Shown one piece after another: positions 1 through 12,031 of a stretch of 64,000 nucleotides of DNA. This stretch comes from Gnetum montanum. Taxonomy: Eukaryota; Streptophyta; Gnetopsida; Gnetales; Gnetaceae. Positions within the stretch are counted from its first letter, which is position 1; every line of letters starts with the position of its first letter. The notes under the pieces are model-generated. The model was given only the letters and a program-made list of their open reading frames with translations, did no database searches and was not told where the DNA came from. The position numbers and the translations under genes were made by a program. The DNA is taken from contig MNCI01001334.1 of the NCBI GenBank assembly GCA_015680685.1, forward strand, positions 74,206 to 138,205, given 5' to 3'.

Positions 1-1398
1 AAATTTGTAAGAATAGTTAGTGGTAGATTAAGTGTAGCCTAGCATGAAGAGTTTCTAGACTGACTAGTGAGTACTGGGCAATTTATTTTAGATATCTTCG
101 ATCTTTCAAACACCATCATAGCAACCCAATCAGAGCTACTTGAAGTGAGGGACAAGTGTATGATATTGGAGGGACAACTTGAAATAACCCAAGCTCAGAA
201 TCAATGTTTGACTACAGAGGTTGCAAAATTAAGAGCTCACCTTGCTGATCCCAATTTTCTCAACCCTGCACTAACACATGATGAAGCTTCTCAATAGCTT
301 TAGAACAAGTCCAAATAGGTTAAGAATGCAAAAGAGACAACCATCTTTGACCAATCTGTGGCCAATGCCAAAACATACATCCTTTAAAAGGACTTGGTCC
401 AAATGTGCAATGAGAATGAAGTCCTAACCATAGAAAATCATTGCCTATGGAATGCTAATGTGTAGAAGTAGCAAATGCAAAACTTTATCCATCAATAGCA
501 GGAGCAACTAGCTAGAGTAAACATTCAAGAAATGAGATTGGCAATCGAAAACAAAAATCTCTCCATGGAGGAAGTCCAAGCCCTTCATCAAAATTCTACA
601 ATAGAGATAACCACCTAGAAGAATGAGGCACTTAAATTTGAGAGAGTTAAGAATCATTATAGAGATCAGGTTAGTCTACATAAAAAATCAATGAAAAACA
701 CATCAAGATGGTGAAGGCGAAAGTCAACAAGGCCCTCTAACAACTCAAGGAAGGAGGTGACATAGGACATCCTATCTATGATGGGCTCAATGACTACAAC
801 AAAGTAGAGATCCACATGAAAGGGCTACAGATCAAGAAGATGATGGAGTACGTGGAGTTTTCCAATCTCTATTATGCAAATCTGGCAATGTTGACTACTA
901 AACAGCCATGATGAGAGTTGGAGAAGTGGCCAGCTCATACTTGTTGTAAAAGGCAGAGTTCAAAACCCATAAGGAGACCAAGCATAAGCTTGAGATTGCT
1001 AATGCTAAACTCGAGGTTCTCAGGCCATGATTCACTAATTAGAGATCCATTGCTGAGGACCTGGCCAAAAGGATGAATGACTACCAAGAGTTTCAGAATG
1101 CTCTCAAGGCGTCTGATGTTAAACGTAAACTTTTCATTGCCCAGTTTGTCAACATTAAGGAGATGTTCCCGACAATGCCTTGTCCTTGGGATGTTCCCAC
1201 TCTGGCCCACATTCAAGAAGCTGCATGAACTTTGAATGATCCTAGGGGAAAGGAGGAGAACATGAAGGCATTTTTTGATGCTTTCATCTTCCACTAGATG
1301 TTACAGCTACCACTAGGCAACCACAACCACCTCAACCATTATGTGCATCCAAACTAGGAGAAGGTCCTTTGGAGCCTCCACCATCTAGGACTGTTTGA
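1..1398 (+). pseudogene. ORF2 coiled-coil region of element A (degraded)
   Basis: Homologous to the C-terminal two thirds of ORF2 in E and H. The longest open piece is 67-297; elsewhere the frame is broken by many stops, mostly TAG or TAA where the related copies have glutamine codons. Heptad-like sequence rich in Leu, Glu, Lys and Gln runs almost throughout, so the protein would have been a long coiled coil. The end is set by the conserved C-terminal pattern (a Trp-Asp-Val-Pro-like box, then a Pro-rich tail ending in Thr/Val and a stop) shared with B and E. The molecular function is unknown. Confidence 0.65.
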
Positions 1399-1614
1399 TC
1401 TTCTCCAACATCTTCATGCCATTAGAGGAATTGTGTTTGTTAGTTTTATCTTGGTGTTCAAATTTGTTATTTTGAATAGGCAAAATTTTTTAATCATTGT
1501 AAAACTGTACACTCTAGGCACTTAGTTTTTGTTGTGTAGTTTGTGTGGTTTTTTTGTCTGTCAATAAATCCATACCTTTTCAAATTTTGTAAAGAACTCG
1601 ATGACAAGTCTGTA

Positions 1615-1630
1615 TTCGGTCATGGGGGTA
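1615..1630 (+). other. Polypurine tract of element A
   Basis: CATGGGGGTA directly precedes the LTR start TGATGAG. The same G-run at the same spot precedes the 3' LTRs of B and E, as expected for the plus-strand primer of reverse transcription. Confidence 0.7.
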
Positions 1631-2517
1631 TGATGAGTCATTTGGTTGGCTACATCGATAAGATGCCATCAACATGACTCCATCAATGTTGGGTTTGACA
1701 TGTTGATGTGTGCTTGTCAATGAGGCTCCCTATTTTGCCTATAAATATGTCCTCACTAGTTGCATTTATGGCATAATTCAGATAGTTGTAGCAAAGCTCT
1801 TGCAATTTTGTCATTCAGAACTTAGTATATTTTTCTAAATGGCCATAGTAGGAGTCAAAAATTGTACAAATCTTTATTCGAGCACTATTGTACTTGAGCA
1901 CAGCAGTGTGTGTGGTAATAAAGATGAGCTTTCTAATAAACCTTATAGCACTTTAAAATACATTAATTATTTCCTTTATGCATTTAATATTTTAAGTAAT
2001 TTTCTTTAATGTTTTAAGTAATTAAGTAACCAATTAAGCTAAATTAAACTAGACTAAGCTAAATTAAATAGCAACTAATTAAGCACATAAATACAATCAC
2101 TTTGAGCATACACTTGATGCGTGGTGATCCTAGTAATGCTTAACGTTTGGTAACCTAGTAGCGTTAAATGTGTTTAGGATGTGTATGACAAGTGGGAATA
2201 GATGCTTATGTTAGGATTAGTTAAGCATAGCTAGTTAGATTAAATTAGCAATTTAATTATTCTATTCATTATTCTTTATTCTTAGGCAACTTAAAACATA
2301 AAACGTAAAAATGATAAAAATCATATGCCTCAGTTACACTTAACCATACCTTTGCATTTTACAAGTGTAACTGGGAAGACAACAATTGCAATGGCTAATT
2401 TCAATTTCTAGAGACCAGTGTACTTAGAATACTATAAGTTCATGAAATTCGACTAAATCATGCATGAATGCTTAGTGATTCGTATGGTTGGATGTAGGGT
2501 CTACTCACCGCTCATCA
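1631..2517 (+). repeat. 3' LTR of element A (887 bp)
   Basis: Starts TGATGAG and ends CTCATCA, an extended inverted terminus shared by this group. The U3 carries repeats of a CATCRA/TCAAYG type motif, followed by a TATA box (TATAAATAT at about 1740). Downstream text (GCAAAGCTCTTGCAATTT, AATAAAGATGA) is shared with the LTRs of G and H. Confidence 0.8.
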
Positions 2518-2698
2518 TACTTTGTAGATTTTTCTAAGGACTAGGATTTTGTCATCCAAAGTAAGCTATGGAGGTGTTTCAAAAATTTATAAAATCCTAG
2601 CACACTATCATCAACTATCCTAAAAATTTATAGAGAGATATGCATTCACTTTACAAATGGGCCAAAAAATGAATTTTATTTAATAGTTTTATTGGTGT
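2518..2698 (+). pseudogene. Non-LTR reverse transcriptase fragment, left part
   Basis: Reading toward the right, the last codons before element B spell a degenerate run leading into Gly-Val, which continues after B at 10006 as the RT motif GVKxxCPLSPTLFG (stop for Gln, Arg for Gly). The interruption carries the perfect target duplication GGTGT at 2694-2698 and 10006-10010. The left limit is the LTR end of element A. Confidence 0.6.
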
Positions 2699-3552
2699 TG
2701 ATGAGTGGCGAGGTACCCCTACACTCAACCATATGAATACAAGCATTTCATGCATGATCCGGTTGAACTCCGTAGAAGGACTAGTTATGGTATCTAGACA
2801 GTTACTCATAGATCGATGTTCATTGTCTTCCCATCTGGACTAGTATTAGCTTTTTCACGTATGGTTTAGTCTAGAGTGAGGTGTATGATGTATTCCTACA
2901 CTAATGCTACTCCTGGGTATGATGGTAAATAATATCAACTAAGCTAGGAGAGAGGATGAGAGAGAATCTAAACTAGCCTAAGTGTGATGAGCATCCATTC
3001 CTTAATCATCCATACACATCATGGACCTCATGCACGACTACCATTGAGATTACCAAGCACATGGCCTAGGTACGCTACTGGGTTACCAAGTAACCACACT
3101 TAAATGCTCGTGATTAAGTCGCACTCATTCCATGTTATTAGGAGATAAGGGTAGAGAGATATTACTAAGAAAGTAGTAAATAACAATAATAATTAAATAA
3201 TTAAGCTAAGTGGATGCTGCAATGATGAAGTAATCTCGATCTTTATTGTTGATCATGTGCATGTCCAAGTATGTCACACTCGAATAAGGATGTCGTAAAA
3301 TTACAATCATCACACTGCGGCCATGCACTAGGAGAAAGGGTGGAGAGGAAAAACTAACAAAAATTCCCTACCTTAGTAATAAAACTATTTAAAACTTAAA
3401 ACTTAAAAACTCCCTACCAAATCTTCCTACCTCTTATTTATAGATGAGGAGATAGGCTATGATATTGCATACGCGATATCGTGTTTAGGCTATGATATCG
3501 CGTACGTGATATCATGGATGTGATATCGTAGCCAACAATTCATGACTCATCA
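2699..3552 (-). repeat. 3' LTR of element B
   Basis: On the plus strand it runs TGATGAGTGG to CATGACTCATCA. The U3 (right-hand end here) is packed with near-palindromic ATATCG units, for example GATATCGCGTACGTGATATC at 3494-3513, next to a TATA box (minus-strand TATAAATA at about 3434-3442). It pairs with the LTR at 9148-10005. Confidence 0.88.
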
Positions 3553-3562
3553 TACCCCCACG
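3553..3562 (-). other. Polypurine tract of element B
   Basis: On the minus strand GTGGGGGTA precedes the 3' LTR start TGATGAG, matching A and E. Confidence 0.65.
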
Positions 3563-3744
3563 ACTGAATGAAAACTCATCCTCAGGTTAAAGTGAGAACA
3601 ATCTCCATTGATTACATAGTGGATAGGTATGGGATTATTGACTGACGAGAATGGATTCATGCCGCAGTGTGAAATCAGAAAAAAATTGAGACACAACATG
3701 GAGAATGCAAAAGAAAATCCTATAGCTACAAAATTGGGTAGAAC

Positions 3745-5352
3745 TCATGTAGTTCTTGGTGGCGGTGGCTCCTCCATGGATGCCTTTCCCTTGTCTTGTG
3801 CTCCAGGTCTTGGGATTTGATGGCATCGAAGTATGGCCTGGAGTTTCTCCTCTTCAGTTTGGGGATCTTGTGTCGTCCATGCTAATTTTCCGATGTTTGA
3901 TGAAGTCGGCACCTCCCATGGACACGGTAGTTGCAGAAACATTTTATTTTTCTTAACATACCAAGCTACAAACACCCCTTGTTCCTTCTTGTAAGCTCTA
4001 GCTTTGTCTCTGTATTCTTGAAAATTGGTGAGCTGTCGAGCCAAGTCTGTTGCAACACCTTTCTACCCCTGGTAGCTTGCTTTAACCACCTTGAGTTCAG
4101 AATTTTCAACCTCCAATTTTTGTAATATTTTCTTGCATTTTTCAAATTTTGTTTCATACTTGACGTAGGTTGTGGCTACCTGTTGCTTAAGCTCTATTCT
4201 TGGGCACCCTGCTATCAACATGGCAAGGTTGGCATACCGCAAGTTTACCAACTCCATGTATTTTGTAAGGTCCTGGATCTGCAAATCCTGGCTCTTAACT
4301 TCCACCTAGTGGGCAAACATGTATGTGTCCAATATGGCTCACCAGTTAGTGTGTTGAGCACTGAAAGCATTGATGTGGGCCTTGGCCATATGGATCTCCT
4401 TCTCGATGATTTTCTTATACATCCCCACCTGGTCCCAGAAATGCTCCTTTAGTTTTTCATGTCGTTTAGCCTCATTTTGCCACATGCTTATTTCAATGGC
4501 CACCTTTTGATGGATGGTGCGTACCTCCTCCATCAAGAGGGTTCAATTTTCCCTAGCTAAGCAGTTCATGTCCTACTTGACCCTGATTAGTTGTTCTCAC
4601 AACTGTTGAAAATGTTCTTCGAGAACATTCTTTTGTTTCTCCAGAGAGGTCAACCAAAGGTTGTCAGCAGCAACAAGTTGTTTGTTTTCCTCTTGTAAGG
4701 CTTTGAGTGCCTTGGTGTGTGCGTAAGTTTGCTCTTGTGCTGCAGAGGCATCCCAAACAGCCTTCTCTTTCTATTCCACCATCCTTTTATTCTCTATCAA
4801 CAATTTATTAAGTTGCTCGGTCCTGAAAGTGTCCAACTAGTTCTGAAAAACCTTTGGCCCTGTATTTGGAAGGTTTAATACTTCCAAAATGGCTTGAACA
4901 GAGAAATCAACAGTCACATCACAAATGTTAACCATGGTTCCTTCTTCTTTTTTGTGCCAAAATTGGTACGTTTCCCCTAAATACCAAGCACCGCTTTCAC
5001 AGAGGGTAGGCCACAATGGGGACCCTTTGAGGTGATTCCTAACAGCCTCCAGAGCAAATTCTGTGAAAGGTCCAAAGCCTAATTCCATGATCAATGTAGT
5101 AAATATGGACCTTTCATGGATGGCCTAAACACAATCCTAGGGCAACATGAGATGTCATCCCTGTTCAGATCCTGCAGTAGCTCCTCCTTCCGCCTACCTT
5201 GATTGTATAGTAGCAGGGTCTTCTTGGTGGATACTAAATGATTGTTCCTCCTGCTCTACATGTTGTCTAGCAGGAACTTATCCTTCACCTCTCCTAGGTT
5301 GTTTAATCCCACCTTGAGCAAGACCCTCCTGTTGTCTACATTTCGGGGCCAT
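3745..5352 (-). pseudogene. ORF2 of element B (Transposase_32-like domain + coiled coil)
   Basis: Starts MAPKC right after a splice-acceptor-like TTGCAG. The N-terminal part has a basic, Gln-rich leader, then the block LKGSPLWPTL...WYLGETYQFWH...VNICDVTVDFS, homologous to E at 33006 onward. After LNLPNTGP the copy jumps to the coiled-coil region, so the FPCLIRKLCQ half of the domain is deleted relative to E. The rest is a long Glu/Lys/Leu coiled coil ending PPPPRTT and a stop. Several in-frame stops make it a pseudogene. The domain name is from resemblance to the plant putative-transposon-protein family, remembered rather than searched. Confidence 0.7.
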
Positions 5353-5384
5353 CTGCAATCACACGGGGCCAATCGTTAGTAAGA
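5350..5384 (-). promoter_or_regulatory. Putative branch point and 3' splice site before ORF2 (element B)
   Basis: On the minus strand CTTACTAAC (5375-5383) is followed about 22 bases later by GATTGCAG and then the ORF2 ATG. E (32975-33008) has the same layout and H (50386-50417) has an equivalent one with different bases. A spliced subgenomic RNA for ORF2 is inferred. Confidence 0.55.
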
Positions 5385-5842
5385 TTGTTACCAAAGTTAG
5401 GTTATACCTTGTTGCTTGCCTTAATGAATTTTCTTTATCTCCATGTGACATTACTTATTAGGAGAAAATGTCCCCGAAAGATTATAATATTGAATCCTCT
5501 TTGCTTAGATGGTTTCAAAATCTAGTTTCTCGGTATAACTAAGGAGATGAAATTGTTTTTGGCACATTTATCCTTAATTTTATAACTAATTACCCTTGAT
5601 AATGTCCTTTCGGTGATGATGAATTTCGAAAAAGTTATGCGCTATTCAACATGTGCCCCTCCCCCATGACTAAGCTGAACACTCTGGGTTCAAGTAGGTT
5701 CAAACAAAATGAAAATCGGAGTACTAGCGAGTGAGTTATGGATATGAAAGCAAGGGGCATGCAATCACGAGTTGTAGAGAGAAATTTGAAAAACTTTCCC
5801 CACGTGAACAGTTGCAAATGATGTTAAGTAGCATAGGGGGGT

Positions 5843-5905
5843 CTCGTATATATATATTTTTGGGACGCGATAGCGCATACACGATATCGTGGCCTATCGA
5901 TGTTA
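5843..5905 (-). promoter_or_regulatory. Putative internal promoter of element B
   Basis: On the minus strand, ATATCG-rich near-palindromes like those of this element's own U3 are followed by an alternating TATATATATA box at about 5847-5857, roughly 500 bases upstream of ORF2. Element E has the same arrangement at 32456-32535. Confidence 0.45.
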
Positions 5906-6211
5906 GGGCACTATGGAATATATTAAAATTTTAAGATTTTTCTGAAGTTAACAATGTAAAATAAGGACATCTGGACGAGTGTTAAAGGGTTCTAGGGTAA
6001 TTCAACTAGTTTTGAAGGCACGAAAATTATGATGGTGTGGAATTTATCAATAAGGACCTCGGATGATAAGGGAGAGAAAAAGGCTATGTGATGGTTCATA
6101 GGAACGTTTGAATATGAGGGATAGTAATAAGGAAAAGAATATCATTGAAAATATCCTGAGGGTATTAGATGGTGTATGGAAGATGTGTTAGGAGTGAAAA
6201 TTACAAAAAAA

Positions 6212-6266
6212 TTACGCAAGTGGATCCTCCCCAAAGCAAGTTCCAACCTATAATGCCCTTGCGTAA
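6212..6266 (-). other. Conserved inverted repeat with 37-base loop (element B)
   Basis: TTACGCAAG (6212-6220) and CTTGCGTAA (6258-6266) are perfectly complementary and separated by 37 bases. The same stem with changed bases and the same spacing is found in E (32096-32150) and H (51187-51239). The role is unknown; an RNA signal is possible. Confidence 0.5.
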
Positions 6267-6316
6267 CCACACTTGAAAATGTCCATGGGCACTAGAAGGG
6301 TTAAATGTAATCCACA

Positions 6317-6997
6317 NNNNNNNNNNNNNNNNNNNNNNNNNNNNNNNNNNNNNNNNNNNNNNNNNNNNNNNNNNNNNNNNNNNNNNNNNNNNNNNNNNNN
6401 NNNNNNNNNNNNNNNNNNNNNNNNNNNNNNNNNNNNNNNNNNNNNNNNNNNNNNNNNNNNNNNNNNNNNNNNNNNNNNNNNNNNNNNNNNNNNNNNNNNN
6501 NNNNNNNNNNNNNNNNNNNNNNNNNNNNNNNNNNNNNNNNNNNNNNNNNNNNNNNNNNNNNNNNNNNNNNNNNNNNNNNNNNNNNNNNNNNNNNNNNNNN
6601 NNNNNNNNNNNNNNNNNNNNNNNNNNNNNNNNNNNNNNNNNNNNNNNNNNNNNNNNNNNNNNNNNNNNNNNNNNNNNNNNNNNNNNNNNNNNNNNNNNNN
6701 NNNNNNNNNNNNNNNNNNNNNNNNNNNNNNNNNNNNNNNNNNNNNNNNNNNNNNNNNNNNNNNNNNNNNNNNNNNNNNNNNNNNNNNNNNNNNNNNNNNN
6801 NNNNNNNNNNNNNNNNNNNNNNNNNNNNNNNNNNNNNNNNNNNNNNNNNNNNNNNNNNNNNNNNNNNNNNNNNNNNNNNNNNNNNNNNNNNNNNNNNNNN
6901 NNNNNNNNNNNNNNNNNNNNNNNNNNNNNNNNNNNNNNNNNNNNNNNNNNNNNNNNNNNNNNNNNNNNNNNNNNNNNNNNNNNNNNNNNNNNNNNNN
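6317..6997. other. Assembly gap (681 N)
   Basis: Run of N inside element B, between the end of gag and the ORF2 upstream region. Any translation across it is meaningless. Confidence 1.
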
Positions 6998-7024
6998 AAA
7001 AATATTTATTAATCCTGCTTGTTA

Positions 7025-9006
7025 TTAGAATGGGGGATATTCCCCATAACTAAATAGTTGAGCTTGGCAAGGATTAACAAATGAAAGATGAGGATCCTTG
7101 CATGTTGAAAGTATCGAAACTTGGTCATACTTACCCCATTGGGGTTCACACACCTGATTATAGTAAGCATAGTGGGGCAATTTATAAGATGTGGTTCCTA
7201 GGTAAAGATTTGACCCACTATGATACTTGATACCATAAGATGGTATGCGAGGATCGGGATGTTGCTCTCCATGGCTGTATTCATTGGACCGTATGGTTGT
7301 TGGAGTGTTAATTGGTGGCCCTGATGAAGTAACACGAGGCGTTGGGTTCAAGGAGAAGGATGCACCACAGTGTTGGACTTGTGCTGAGTTGGAGAATGTA
7401 GTGGCCTCGGAACTGTGTTGTCCCTTCCTACGGTCATGTCTAAAGAAGGTACGCCTTCGATGTTGAGGAGGTCTCTCACTACTATTGGCAATAGTAGCAC
7501 AAGTAATGTTCGTGGGTTGTTGATTTGGTGTAGACACTTTAGGAATAGTTGGTGGTGATGTAGAAGGAGGGAAAGGATGAGAATGTTGAAATTTAGGAGA
7601 AGTGTAAGGTACACAAGGCAGTGGTTGTGTTGAGAACATGGGCTGATGGTATTGAGAAGAATAATAATGTAGTGAGATAGAGTATGTTGACCCAGTTGGG
7701 GAAACAGGATGTTGAACTAGATAAGCATTTAGATTCGGATGATACGAAGGGTGTCTCCAGTTTAGGGATGGCTTCCCCCACGACTGGGATTTTTTCCAAT
7801 ATGATTGAACATAGTATCTCTATATGAAATCTGGGTGTAACGTGCTTTCCCAATGCTCATATAAATGTTACAAGATTGGGCATTAGCTCTTGGGATGATC
7901 GTACAGGCAAATGTTGCATTCATACGTATGATTGGCAGTTGAGCTCTTGTTTTCTTCATCCCTTCTTTTCTACTGTATAATGATATTTTATCTTGCTTCT
8001 TGGGTTGTCAAAACTCTATCTCCGGTAATATTGATATATTCCCCACACTTTTTATGCATCCATTCCAGCATCTTATTGATCTTTGCCTCGATTTCTTCTA
8101 ATGATTGTTGTACTAGCAAAGATGGTTCTTCCTCCTTAAGATCGGTTGATTTCTCCTTTTTATGATTATGGACCTTTGTTAAGTTGAGATTTTGGTCCCA
8201 TTGATGTTTTTCAACACTCTCCCATCTAGCCATTTCTCCTTCTTCTTTTGCTACCCGCTTAATAAGCTCTTGGAACTGATGGGTTTGTAGTTTGTATAGT
8301 TGACCTGGGGCATACATCCCTAGGGTCTCTCTTGTTTCATCACAAAGCCCATCAATGATATGGTACATTAGCCTTTCCTCGGAGAACTCAAGGCCTGGAC
8401 AGTTGTTTAATAGTGCATAATATCTTTCTAAGGCCATGTCCAAAGGTTCATGTTGTGCTTGTTTCCACTCTTAGATTTGTTTCCTCAAGGCCAACACTCT
8501 TGCGTAGGTTTGATATCTTTCGTTAAAGAGTTATACCATTGTTGGCCAACGTCGTATTGAATTTGGTTTTAATGACCTATACCATACTTTTGCTTGGCCC
8601 ATGAGTGTCATAGGAAAGAGCTTAAGTTTTTGCCAACCGTTATCAATGTTTTTCCATGCACAGGCATCGTAGAAGACTTGTAAATGTTGTTGCGGATCTA
8701 AGTCATAGCCTCCTAAGAAATTGGGAAAGTTGTTTAAATCAAGCTTCGGTAGGCGGCTCTCGTTACGATGCTTATGAAAGATTCAAACAATCTCTTGTAT
8801 TTTCGTTAGGCTTGTAGTGGCCATTAGGGTTTCATCGTCATCAAGTTATGCTTTCATGCGTTTGGATGATGTTGCCTTCGTTTATGTTTATAAGAAACCC
8901 CCACCTCAGATTGCGTACTCCAATCTTCATTGTCATATAATTCGTTGGTTCTCCAATGAATTGCCTCACTAGATGTGGCATTATCGTGGTCTTGTAGGAG
9001 AGGCAT
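7025..9006 (-). pseudogene. Gag of element B (degraded)
   Basis: Starts MPLLQD on the minus strand, a little inside the primer-binding site. The capsid core (for example EPLDMALERYYALLNNCPG and the following EERLMYHIIDGL) is open at 7988-8443 and belongs to the Retrotrans_gag type. It is followed by a Pro/Ser/His-rich tail ending GEYPPF. Frameshifts and stops break it into at least three pieces. In the related copies the region after the core has a Cys-x2-Cys-x3-His-x4-Cys knuckle of the Athila style; here it is damaged. Gag would form the virus-like particle in the cytoplasm. Confidence 0.75.
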
Positions 9007-9129
9007 GGTTGTGAAATTGTGTGTGAATTTGTATGTGACTTTTTGTAATTATTTCTTCCTAAAAGATATATCGTTAATTCCTATATAACAACCTTTTATG
9101 ATATAACTAATCTAGATAACTAGCACTGT

Positions 9130-9147
9130 CCTCGGCAACGGCACCAA
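9130..9147 (-). other. Primer-binding site of element B (tRNA-Asp)
   Basis: The minus strand reads TTGGTGCCGTTGCCGAGG right after the 5' LTR. It is complementary to the 3' end of plant tRNA-Asp(GUC) with a few mismatches. This primer is typical of the Athila/Tat branch of plant Gypsy elements. Confidence 0.8.
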
Positions 9148-10005
9148 TGATGAGTGGCAAGGTACCCCTACACTCAACCATACGAATACGAGCGTTTCAT
9201 GCACGATCCGATCGAACTCCGCAGACGGACTAGTTGTGGTATCCAGACAGTTACTCGTAGATCATAGTTCGCTGTCTTCCCACCTGGACTAGTATTAGCT
9301 TTGTCATGTATGGTTTAGTCCAAATTGAGGTGTATGATGTGTTCATACACTAATGCTACTCCTAGGTATGCTGGTAAAAATATCAACTAAGCTAGGAGAG
9401 AGGATGAGAGAGAATCTAAATTAGCCTAAGTGCGATGAGCATCCATTCCTTAATCATCCATACACATCTTGGACCTCGTGCATGACTACCACTGGGATTA
9501 CCAAGCGCATGGCCTAGGTACGCTACTGAGTTACCAAGTAGCCACACTTAAATGATCGTGATTAAGTCCTACTCATTCCACATTATTAGGAGATAAGGGT
9601 AGAGAGATATTACTAAGAAAGCAGTAAATAACAATAACAATAACAATTAAATAATTAAGCTAAGTGGATGCTGCAATGATGAAGTAATCTCGATCTTTAT
9701 TGTCGGTCATGTCGTGTCCAAGTACGTCACACTCGAATAAGGATGTCGTACAATTACAATCATCACATTGCGGGCATGCACTGGGAGAAAGGGTGGAGAG
9801 GAAAAACTGACAAAAAGTCCCTACCTTAGTACTAAAACTATTGAAAATTTAAAACTTAAAAACTCCCTACCCAATTTGCCTACCTCTTATTTATAGATGA
9901 GGAGACAGGATATGATATTGCGTACGTGATATCGCGTCTAGGCTGTGATATCGTGTGCGTGATATCATGAATGCGATATCGTAGCCAACAATTCATGACT
10001 CATTA
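9148..10005 (-). repeat. 5' LTR of element B
   Basis: Pairs with 2699-3552 over its full length with scattered substitutions. The outer end reads TAATGAGTCATG on the minus strand, against TGATGAGTCATG in the partner. ATATCG units lie at about 9916-9982 and a TATA box at about 9888-9896. Confidence 0.88.
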
Positions 10006-10450
10006 GGTGTTAAATAAAGATGTCCTCTTTCTCCTACTTTATTTGGTCATTTTATTAATAAGCTTGAGTAGTGGATGCATAAAATACCAACTCATTTTGC
10101 AATTACAATTGAAAGTAGTCCTATGAGACTCTTACTCTATGCTAATGATGTTGCCTTAATTTTAAATTTAATGGAATAATTGTAGCAAATGCTTAGTATT
10201 GTTATTGACTTTTGTTAGCATTCAAGAATGAAAGTTAATGTTCAAAAAACAAAAATTATGATTTATGGTATATGAAATAAGATGTATAATTTTACTAGAG
10301 GAGATAAACATGTAAACAGAATTACCTCTTTTAAATATCTTATCCTAGACTGCTCTTATAGTCACAAATGGGAATAACGCATTCCTCAAAGAGTTGCAAG
10401 CAATATGAAAGCCTTATTTGCTTCTAAAAGAAAATTTAAGGAATCTATTC
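10006..10450 (+). pseudogene. Non-LTR reverse transcriptase fragment, right part
   Basis: Continues the frame left at 2698: degenerate GVKxxCPLSPTLFG, then INKLE, a YANDVALI box (catalytic box normally YADD, so the first Asp is changed to Asn) and a KVNVQKTKIMIYG thumb-side motif. Stops occur at several Gln or Trp positions. The match fades near 10450. It is the old host sequence that element B hit. Confidence 0.65.
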
Positions 10451-12031
10451 CATGTTAGGATTCTTAGTTATGTAGCCTATATAGGCTTTCGTTTTCTTTG
10501 TAAAGCTTAAATAAGTTTGTTCTTGTTCTTGTTGTATTTATTGTTAAGGACATATTTTAGTACCTTGGAGATACTATAGTCCCTATGTTGTGTGTTTGTA
10601 GTTTTAAAAATTGAAGGAAAAATTGGAAGAGAAGGGGAAAGTAGGAGAACCATATGTGTTGACACATGAGATATTTTTCCAAATTAAAAATTGTGATAGA
10701 TGGATGAGAGCCACCAATGTGAGGAGGCACATGGGATAATTCTCCAAATTAAAAATTGTGGTAGGTGCAGTAGATGGATGAGAGCTAATTGTCCATCTTA
10801 ACTTAGTGGCTTCAATGGCCTCTTTACACCTCATCCCTTAATTAAAAATTTCCTAATTGTCTTCTTTCCCACCAATAATGCCTCCAACTCCTATATAAGA
10901 AGACTTGTGGAAGTTTCATTTGGATGAGAAGTATTTTTTTTTAAAGAAGTATTCTTAGTTTTGAGTGTTTCATTGTTTATCTAATTTTAGTTTCTATTTA
11001 AATCTTTATTCCATTCTCATTTCAAAGGGTCTATGGATATAATAAATTTTTAGTTTCAATTTCAAAATTTGGAAGGCATTCTACTACTAAATATTTGTAA
11101 CTATCTACAATCTTAAGTCTTTTATTATTTAATTGGAAAGTGTAATATCTCTTATTAATTCCATAACTTAGCACTTTTTTGTTTTGTTAACATTTACTCT
11201 TATTTTTATACATTCACAAAATTTTCTTAGTGGATGCAACATTGTTTTAACCTCTTTCGAAATTTGATACTTGTTACATCCTAAAATTTTACTTGAAATA
11301 ATCCATGTTTATTTATAACTTATTACTTGGGCATGTAACATCATAATGCTTATAGGAAAACAATCACCATAAGCATTATAAATCTTGACCAAAGTGCTTA
11401 GTAAAAACTAAAATATACATTAGAGTACTTTAAGGAGCAATTCTATAATCCATGAAATAAAACTCATAAATTAATTTCAAACAAGACAAATCCATGATCT
11501 CAAAGAGAGTTGATAATATCCATCATTGCATAAGTTCAAATATATCATATCCAACCTATCATAATCTCAAAAGAAAACTAAAATTGAAAGCAAGAAGGAA
11601 ACACTATCAATCATGCTTCATTAGCATTAAGCTTCTAGCTCCTACCACTTGAATATGTATAAAACCATGTAGGAAAGATCAGAAAGCTTCTAGTAGAGCC
11701 AACCACCTTGGGGCACCTAGAACAAGTTGTAGGATGGACACATGTTGCATAAGAAACCATATCAAAATCCATGAGATTTGAGGACAAAAACCATATTCAA
11801 AACCATGATATCCACAAAATGTCAAGAAATAGGTAAACTAGGAATAGACTAGAAATTGATCATCTATGAGAATTTTTGGTTAGAAATGTCTCACCTATAT
11901 TGGATCCTATTAGTGAGCCTCTTCAAGGACTAGTTGAACGAGCCTCACCTAATCTTGGATGAAGTAGTTCTAGAGCAATTTCATGAGGTTCACCTACCCT
12001 ACCATTTTGCATCAAGAAATCAACTACATGA

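Larger units (their letters stand above)
1..2517 (+). mobile_element. LTR retrotransposon A, 3' portion
   Basis: The 3' end of a Gypsy-type element that enters from the left edge. In order it shows the C-terminal coiled-coil part of ORF2, a 3' spacer, a purine-rich tract and a full 3' LTR. Gag, pol and the 5' LTR lie outside the window. The ORF2 text is closest to that of element H, and the LTR is also of the H/G type, so A belongs to that subfamily. The flank to its right is a LINE reverse transcriptase fragment, so A probably inserted into that LINE; its target duplication cannot be checked here. Confidence 0.8.
2699..10005 (-). mobile_element. Complete non-autonomous LTR retrotransposon B (gag + ORF2, no pol)
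   Basis: Both LTRs (854 and 858 bp), a tRNA-Asp primer-binding site, a polypurine tract and the 5-bp duplication GGTGT define its ends exactly. The coding content on the minus strand is a degraded gag (7025-9006) and a degraded ORF2 (3745-5352). The 681-base gap at 6317-6997 falls just after gag. The sister copy E, ungapped there, has no pol at that point, so B very likely lacks it too, though B alone cannot prove it. It sits inside the conserved motif of a LINE reverse transcriptase. Confidence 0.88.

Noticed and set aside
3460-3540. CRISPR-like array of short palindromes
   Set aside because: Units are imperfect, spacing is irregular, the context is an LTR U3 in plant nuclear DNA, and the same block recurs in every LTR of the family.
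6273-7028. 251-residue open frame across N
   Set aside because: Created by the 681-base gap; only a few real codons at each end.
10455-11275. Possible solo Copia-type LTR starting TGTTAGGA with a TATATAAG box
   Set aside because: No matching TCCTAACA end, no convincing 5-base duplication and no partner copy in the window.
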